A DNA stretch of 64,000 nt, from positions 73,528 to 137,527 of the forward strand of contig JADLAX010000027.1 of NCBI GenBank assembly GCA_020848035.1, read 5' to 3'. Position 1 is the stretch's first letter; every line of letters starts with the position of its first letter. The notes beneath the pieces were generated by a model. The model was given only the letters and a program-made list of their open reading frames with translations, was not told where the DNA came from and searched no databases. The translations under genes were made by a program, and so were the position numbers. Of this stretch, positions 60,727-64,000 are shown in pieces. Source of the stretch: Anaerolineae bacterium. GTDB lineage: Bacteria; Chloroflexota; Anaerolineae; Promineifilales; Promineifilaceae.

Positions 60727-60758
60727 AAAATCGGGTACAATATGTGAAAAATATCACA
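60727..60758 (+). promoter_or_regulatory. NDH-2 promoter with CRP/FNR-type site at the transcription start
   Basis: AAAATCGGGTACAAT (same 15-mer as at 25473) ends in TACAAT 60736-60741; one base later comes TGTGA-AAAATA-TCACA (60743-60758). A regulator bound here would sit on the transcription start, favouring repression. Confidence 0.65.
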
Positions 60759-60853
60759 AAAGGTATTTTTTATCCGATTCAACGATTTATAGCTTTTGAG
60801 CCGACCCAAACACCAACGACTCAAATACGCTCCAAAGCAAAAGGTACCCGAAA

Positions 60854-62155
60854 ATGAATACGCAACAACCCCGAGTCATTATCATCGGTGCGGGTTTTGG
60901 TGGACTGTTTGCCGCCCGCGCCCTGGCCAACCAGCCGGTTGATGTGCTGCTGATTGATCGCAGCAACTTTCATACCTTCACCCCCCTGCTCTACCAGGTG
61001 GCCACCTGCGCCCTGGACCCGTCTGAGATTGCCTACCCGGTGCGCACCATCTTTCGCAAGGACCGCAACATTCGCGCCCTGCTGGGCACGGTCACCGATA
61101 TTGACTATACGAATAAGAGGGTGACGGTAGAAAACGGCCGTCAGCTGCTTGAAGAACCGTACGACTATCTCATCCTGGCGACCGGCAGCGTGCCTACCTA
61201 CTTTGGCCAGGATGTGTTTCGTGAACATGCGCTGGAGCTGCGCACGCTGAGCGACGCCATTGCCCTGCGCAACCATATCCTCTCCCTGTTTGAACAGGCC
61301 ACCTGGATCGAAGATGATACCGCCCGCGAAGCAATGACGACGATTGTGGTCGTTGGCGGCGGGCCGACGGGGCTGGAAACGGCCGGAGCGATTTACGAGC
61401 TGTACAACCATGTGCTCAACCGGGAATATTTGCACCGCAATTTACAGGCCCGAGTGGTGTTGGTGGAAATGCAGCCCCATCTGCTGGACCCCTACCCGGA
61501 AAAGCTGCGGCAGGCGGCGCTGGAGCAGCTGCGCTCACTGGGGGTGGAAGTCATGCTGGGTACGCCGGTTCAGGTAGTGGACGAACACGAGGTGGAGCTG
61601 GCCAACGGCACCGTTATTCCCACCTACACGCTGGTGTGGGCCGCTGGGGTGAAAGGATCGCCGCTGGCGGAGATGCTGGAACTGCCCTTGCAGCGCGGCG
61701 GGCGGCTGCCCATCCGGCCTACCACCGAAGTGCCCGACCGCCCTGGCATCTATGCCGTGGGCGATATGACTTACCTGGAGGATGAATCGGGTCGGCCATA
61801 CCCGATGCTGATTCCGGTGGCGCAGCAGCAGGGTGAGCTGGCGGCGCAGAATATTTTGGCGGAGATTGGGGGGAGAGAGCAACGGCCGTTCACCTACAAC
61901 GATCGCGGCAGCATGGCTACGATCGGCCGTCGACGGGCTGTGGCCTGGATTTACAACAAGATTCAGCTGCGCGGCTACATCGCCTGGCTGGCCTGGCTGG
62001 CGCTGCACCTGGTCACGCTGCTCGGCTTCCGCAACCGGCTGAATGTGTTTGTAAACTGGGTGTGGAACTACTTCACCTACGACCGCTCAGTGCGGATTAT
62101 TTTGGAACAGGGGCGGAGGGAGGCAGTAAAAAGTGAGAAGTCAAAAGTAAAATGA
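60854..62155 (+). CDS. ndh: Type II NADH dehydrogenase (NDH-2)
   Basis: A 433-residue flavoprotein: FAD motif IIIGAGFGGLFAARAL at the N-terminus, NADH motif VVVGGGPTGLETAGAI (~165), the second FAD contact PGIYAVGDMTY (~300) and a hydrophobic C-terminal helix (YIAWLAWLALHLVTLLGF) for membrane binding. It passes electrons from NADH to quinone without pumping. The final residues KSEKSKVK are encoded by a GTGAGAAGTCAAAAGT repeat. It is preceded by a CRP/FNR-type site like that of the oxidase operon, a likely respiratory regulon. Confidence 0.93.
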   Translation: MNTQQPRVIIIGAGFGGLFAARALANQPVDVLLIDRSNFHTFTPLLYQVATCALDPSEIAYPVRTIFRKDRNIRALLGTVTDIDYTNKRVTVENGRQLLEEPYDYLILATGSVPTYFGQDVFREHALELRTLSDAIALRNHILSLFEQATWIEDDTAREAMTTIVVVGGGPTGLETAGAIYELYNHVLNREYLHRNLQARVVLVEMQPHLLDPYPEKLRQAALEQLRSLGVEVMLGTPVQVVDEHEVELANGTVIPTYTLVWAAGVKGSPLAEMLELPLQRGGRLPIRPTTEVPDRPGIYAVGDMTYLEDESGRPYPMLIPVAQQQGELAAQNILAEIGGREQRPFTYNDRGSMATIGRRRAVAWIYNKIQLRGYIAWLAWLALHLVTLLGFRNRLNVFVNWVWNYFTYDRSVRIILEQGRREAVKSEKSKVK

Positions 62156-62197
62156 GATTGGAGATTAGAGATTTCAATCTCCAATCTCTAATCTCCT
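62154..62197. repeat. GAGATTG heptamer-repeat hairpin at convergent gene ends
   Basis: GAGATTG-GAGATTA-GAGATTT then CAATCTC-CAATCTC-TAATCTC: a short exact stem overlapping the ends of ndh and rpe. Confidence 0.9.
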
Positions 62198-62882
62198 AAA
62201 TTGAGAAGACAGTGCGGGCGATGTTTTTCATTTCGGTGATGTTGTCCGCAATTGGTTTTGCGCCACGGAAGATGGCGCTGCCCGCGACCAGGGCGGTCGC
62301 CCCGGCGGCCACCACTTCGGCCGTATTTTTGGCGCTGATGCCGCCGTCTACCTCCAACCAGGCATTGCTGCGCCGCTCGGTGAGCATCTGGCGCAGGCGG
62401 CGAATTTTGGCGGTGCTTTGCGGGATGTAGCGCTGCCCGCCAAAACCCGGGTTCACCGACATGATGAGGATGAGGTCTACGTCGGGAATGATTTCCTCCA
62501 GCGTAGCCAGCGAGGTGGCCGGGTTGAGCGTCACCCCGGCCTTGACGCCCAACTCCTTGATGGCCTGGACGGTGCGGTGCAGGTGGTGGGTGGCCTCCAC
62601 GTGCACCGTCAACCGCGAAGCGCCTGCTTTGGCGAAATCTTCCAGGTAACGCTCCGGTTCAGCAATCATCAGGTGCACGTCGAGGGGGATGCTGGCGGCT
62701 TCGGCCAACGGCCGTATCGCCTCCACCACCAGCGGACCAAACGAGATGTTGGGCACAAAACGGCCGTCCATGATATCCACGTGCAGCCAGTCCGCCCCAC
62801 CGGCGATCGCTTCAGACACCTGCTCCCCCAGGCGGGTAAAATCGGCCGCCAGGATGGAGGGGGCAATCTTTACGGGCAGCAT
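62196..62882 (-). CDS. rpe: Ribulose-phosphate 3-epimerase
   Basis: A 228-residue TIM barrel with the family's features: KIAPSILAADFTRLGEQV, LHVDIMDGRFVPNISFGP (metal His/Asp), DVHLMIAEPERYL, LIMSVNPGFGGQRYIP and LEVDGGISAKNTAEVVAAGA. It interconverts ribulose- and xylulose-5-phosphate. The ATG lies three bases after the transketolase stop (TAACGGATG), so the genes are co-transcribed. Confidence 0.96.
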   Translation of the reverse strand: MLPVKIAPSILAADFTRLGEQVSEAIAGGADWLHVDIMDGRFVPNISFGPLVVEAIRPLAEAASIPLDVHLMIAEPERYLEDFAKAGASRLTVHVEATHHLHRTVQAIKELGVKAGVTLNPATSLATLEEIIPDVDLILIMSVNPGFGGQRYIPQSTAKIRRLRQMLTERRSNAWLEVDGGISAKNTAEVVAAGATALVAGSAIFRGAKPIADNITEMKNIARTVFSI

Positions 62883-62885
62883 CCG

Positions 62886-64000
62886 TTAACCCAACAGCGA
62901 CAGCGCCGCATCCACCATCGCCTCTGCTGTGATGCCCAAATTCTGGTAAATGGCCTTAAACGGGGCCGAGGCACCGTAACGATCCAGGCCGATGGCTTTA
63001 CCGTCAAGCCCCAAATGCCGCTCCCAGCCCAGCGTCACCCCCGCCTCGATGGAGACCCGAGCAGTGATGGCCTTGGGCAGCACCGATTCCCGGTAAGCCG
63101 CGTCTTGGGCGGCAAAAATTTCCCAGCTGGGCATAGAAACCACGCGAGCCGCCACGCCTTTCGCGGCCAGTTTTTCCTGCGCTTCCAGGGCAATTTGCAC
63201 TTCGGAGCCTGTGGCCAGCAGCAGCACCTGCGGATTGTCGGCGTCGCTGAGCACGTAGGCACCGCGGGCGGCGCCAGAGGCAGCGGCGTACTTGGTGCGG
63301 TCCAGGGTGGGCACGCCTTGCCGGGTGAGGATGAGCGATGTGGGGCCAGTTTTGTGCTCCAGAGCCGATTGCCAGGCAACGGCCGTTTCCGCTGCATCGG
63401 CCGGACGAATGACGGTCATGTTGGGCATGGCGCGCAGGGACATGACGTGCTCGATGGGCTGGTGGGTCGGGCCATCGGTGCCCAGGCCGATGCTGTCGTG
63501 TGTGAAGACGTAGATGACGGGCACGCCCATCAAGGCAGAGAGGCGAACCGAGCCGCGCATGTAGTCGGAGAAGACGAGGAAGGTGCCGCCATACGGCCGT
63601 ACCCCGCCATGCAGCGCCATCCCGTTTAACATGCCGCCCATCGCGTGTTCACGCACGCCAAAATGGATATAACGGCCGCAAAAATCGTCGCGCGTCAGGG
63701 CCGCTTCACCCTTGATGTCGGTGTTGTTGGAGCCGGTGAGATCGGCCGAACCACCCAGCAAGTAGGGCACGTGCGGGGCGAGGGCGTTGAGCGTCTGCCC
63801 CGAGGCGGCGCGGGTGGCCACACTTTTGCCTGCCTCAAACGTGGGCAGGATGTCGTCCCAGTTGGTGGGCAGGTCGCCGTTGAGGAACTGCTGGAAGCGG
63901 GCCGCTTCTTCGGGGTAAGTGGCCAGGTATCTTTCCCAAATCGTTTCCCATTCAGCTTGGAAACGGCCGTCCATCTGCAAAAAGTCCCGCGCGGCATCAG
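62886..64000 (-). CDS. tkt: Transketolase, C-terminal ~370 residues (5' end outside window)
   Basis: The frame is open through the window edge, so only the second half is seen: the pyrimidine-binding domain (IHFGVREHAMGGMLNGMALHGGVRPYGGTFLVFSDYMRGSVRLSALMGVPVIYVFTHDSIGLGTDGPTHQPIEHVMSLRAMPNMTVIRPADA) and the C-terminal domain. GVREHAMG holds the Glu that activates TPP; DSIGLGEDGPTHQP-like GTDGPTHQPIEH is the transketolase signature. Full-length enzymes are about 660-670 residues. It is followed immediately by rpe. Confidence 0.96.
   Translation of the reverse strand, partial: DAARDFLQMDGRFQAEWETIWERYLATYPEEAARFQQFLNGDLPTNWDDILPTFEAGKSVATRAASGQTLNALAPHVPYLLGGSADLTGSNNTDIKGEAALTRDDFCGRYIHFGVREHAMGGMLNGMALHGGVRPYGGTFLVFSDYMRGSVRLSALMGVPVIYVFTHDSIGLGTDGPTHQPIEHVMSLRAMPNMTVIRPADAAETAVAWQSALEHKTGPTSLILTRQGVPTLDRTKYAAASGAARGAYVLSDADNPQVLLLATGSEVQIALEAQEKLAAKGVAARVVSMPSWEIFAAQDAAYRESVLPKAITARVSIEAGVTLGWERHLGLDGKAIGLDRYGASAPFKAIYQNLGITAEAMVDAALSLLG

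Noticed and set aside
1..64000. tRNA or rRNA genes
   Set aside because: No cloverleaf with a GTTCGAATC-type T-loop, and no rRNA core sequence, was found in any intergenic region.

Overview
The window looks like a chromosomal segment of an uncultured or poorly studied member of the Chloroflexota, close to the Anaerolineae/Ardenticatenia side. That placement is an inference. It rests on the protein flavour (ba3-type oxidase operon, TPR-CHAT protein next to an ECF sigma factor, FemX-like ligases, DUF2277, a tal-pgi fusion), a GC-rich background and very repeat-rich intergenic DNA. I see no rRNA, tRNA, CRISPR array, transposase or prophage gene.

Layout. 1-2184: tail of a homocysteine S-methyltransferase, a DUF1638 protein, a RelE/Phd-type toxin-antitoxin pair and a Nudix hydrolase. 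2293-10737 (all minus): a respiratory block. It runs from an Rrf2 regulator through two SCO-type copper proteins, a PCuAC chaperone, a 42-residue subunit IIa, oxidase subunit II, haem farnesyltransferase, subunit I and a cytochrome c lipoprotein to a terminator, followed by a cytochrome b/ferredoxin/MvhD-like fusion. 11002-24040: a DUF3307 membrane protein, a Crp/Fnr regulator, an ATP-grasp ligase, an MFS transporter, a Dabb protein, an HAD phosphatase, an L,D-transpeptidase, a zinc-ribbon coiled-coil protein, two FemX paralogues, an IDH/IMDH-type dehydrogenase, a receiver-only regulator and chorismate synthase. 25558-32968: ECF sigma factor, zinc-finger anti-sigma candidate, TPR-CHAT protease, subtilase and GON-domain protein. 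I regard this as the most system-like cluster.

32990-46031: DUF2277, a PEP/pyruvate-binding-domain protein, zwf, pgi and tal (pentose-phosphate/glycolysis), an aldo-keto reductase, an SDR, an Eis-like acetyltransferase, MFS, AraC-GyrI and GyrI proteins. 46208-54656: an arginine-decarboxylase-like enzyme, a pair of solute-binding proteins fused to OmpA and VWA domains, a methyltransferase, DusB and an AT-rich foreign-looking gene with a HEPN-like C-terminus. 54675-59340: an AttEFGH-like ABC exporter set. 59840-64000: folE, NDH-2, rpe and the 3' part of a transketolase gene. With zwf, pgi, tal, rpe and tkt, much of the pentose phosphate pathway is in this window.

Three sequence-level signals stand out. 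(i) The palindrome ACGGCCGT occurs about 110 times by my eye count, inside and between genes, and is almost absent from the AT-rich gene at 53520. (ii) A run of ten A at 38162-38171 joins tal to pgi in the -1 frame, and pgi has no good start of its own. (iii) Intergenic regions are filled with inverted repeats of two styles: hairpins built from about 7-nt tandem words, and GC-rich modular elements bounded by TAGGGGC...GCCCCTA whose arm sequences covary. Several genes take their stop codon or last residues from such repeats.
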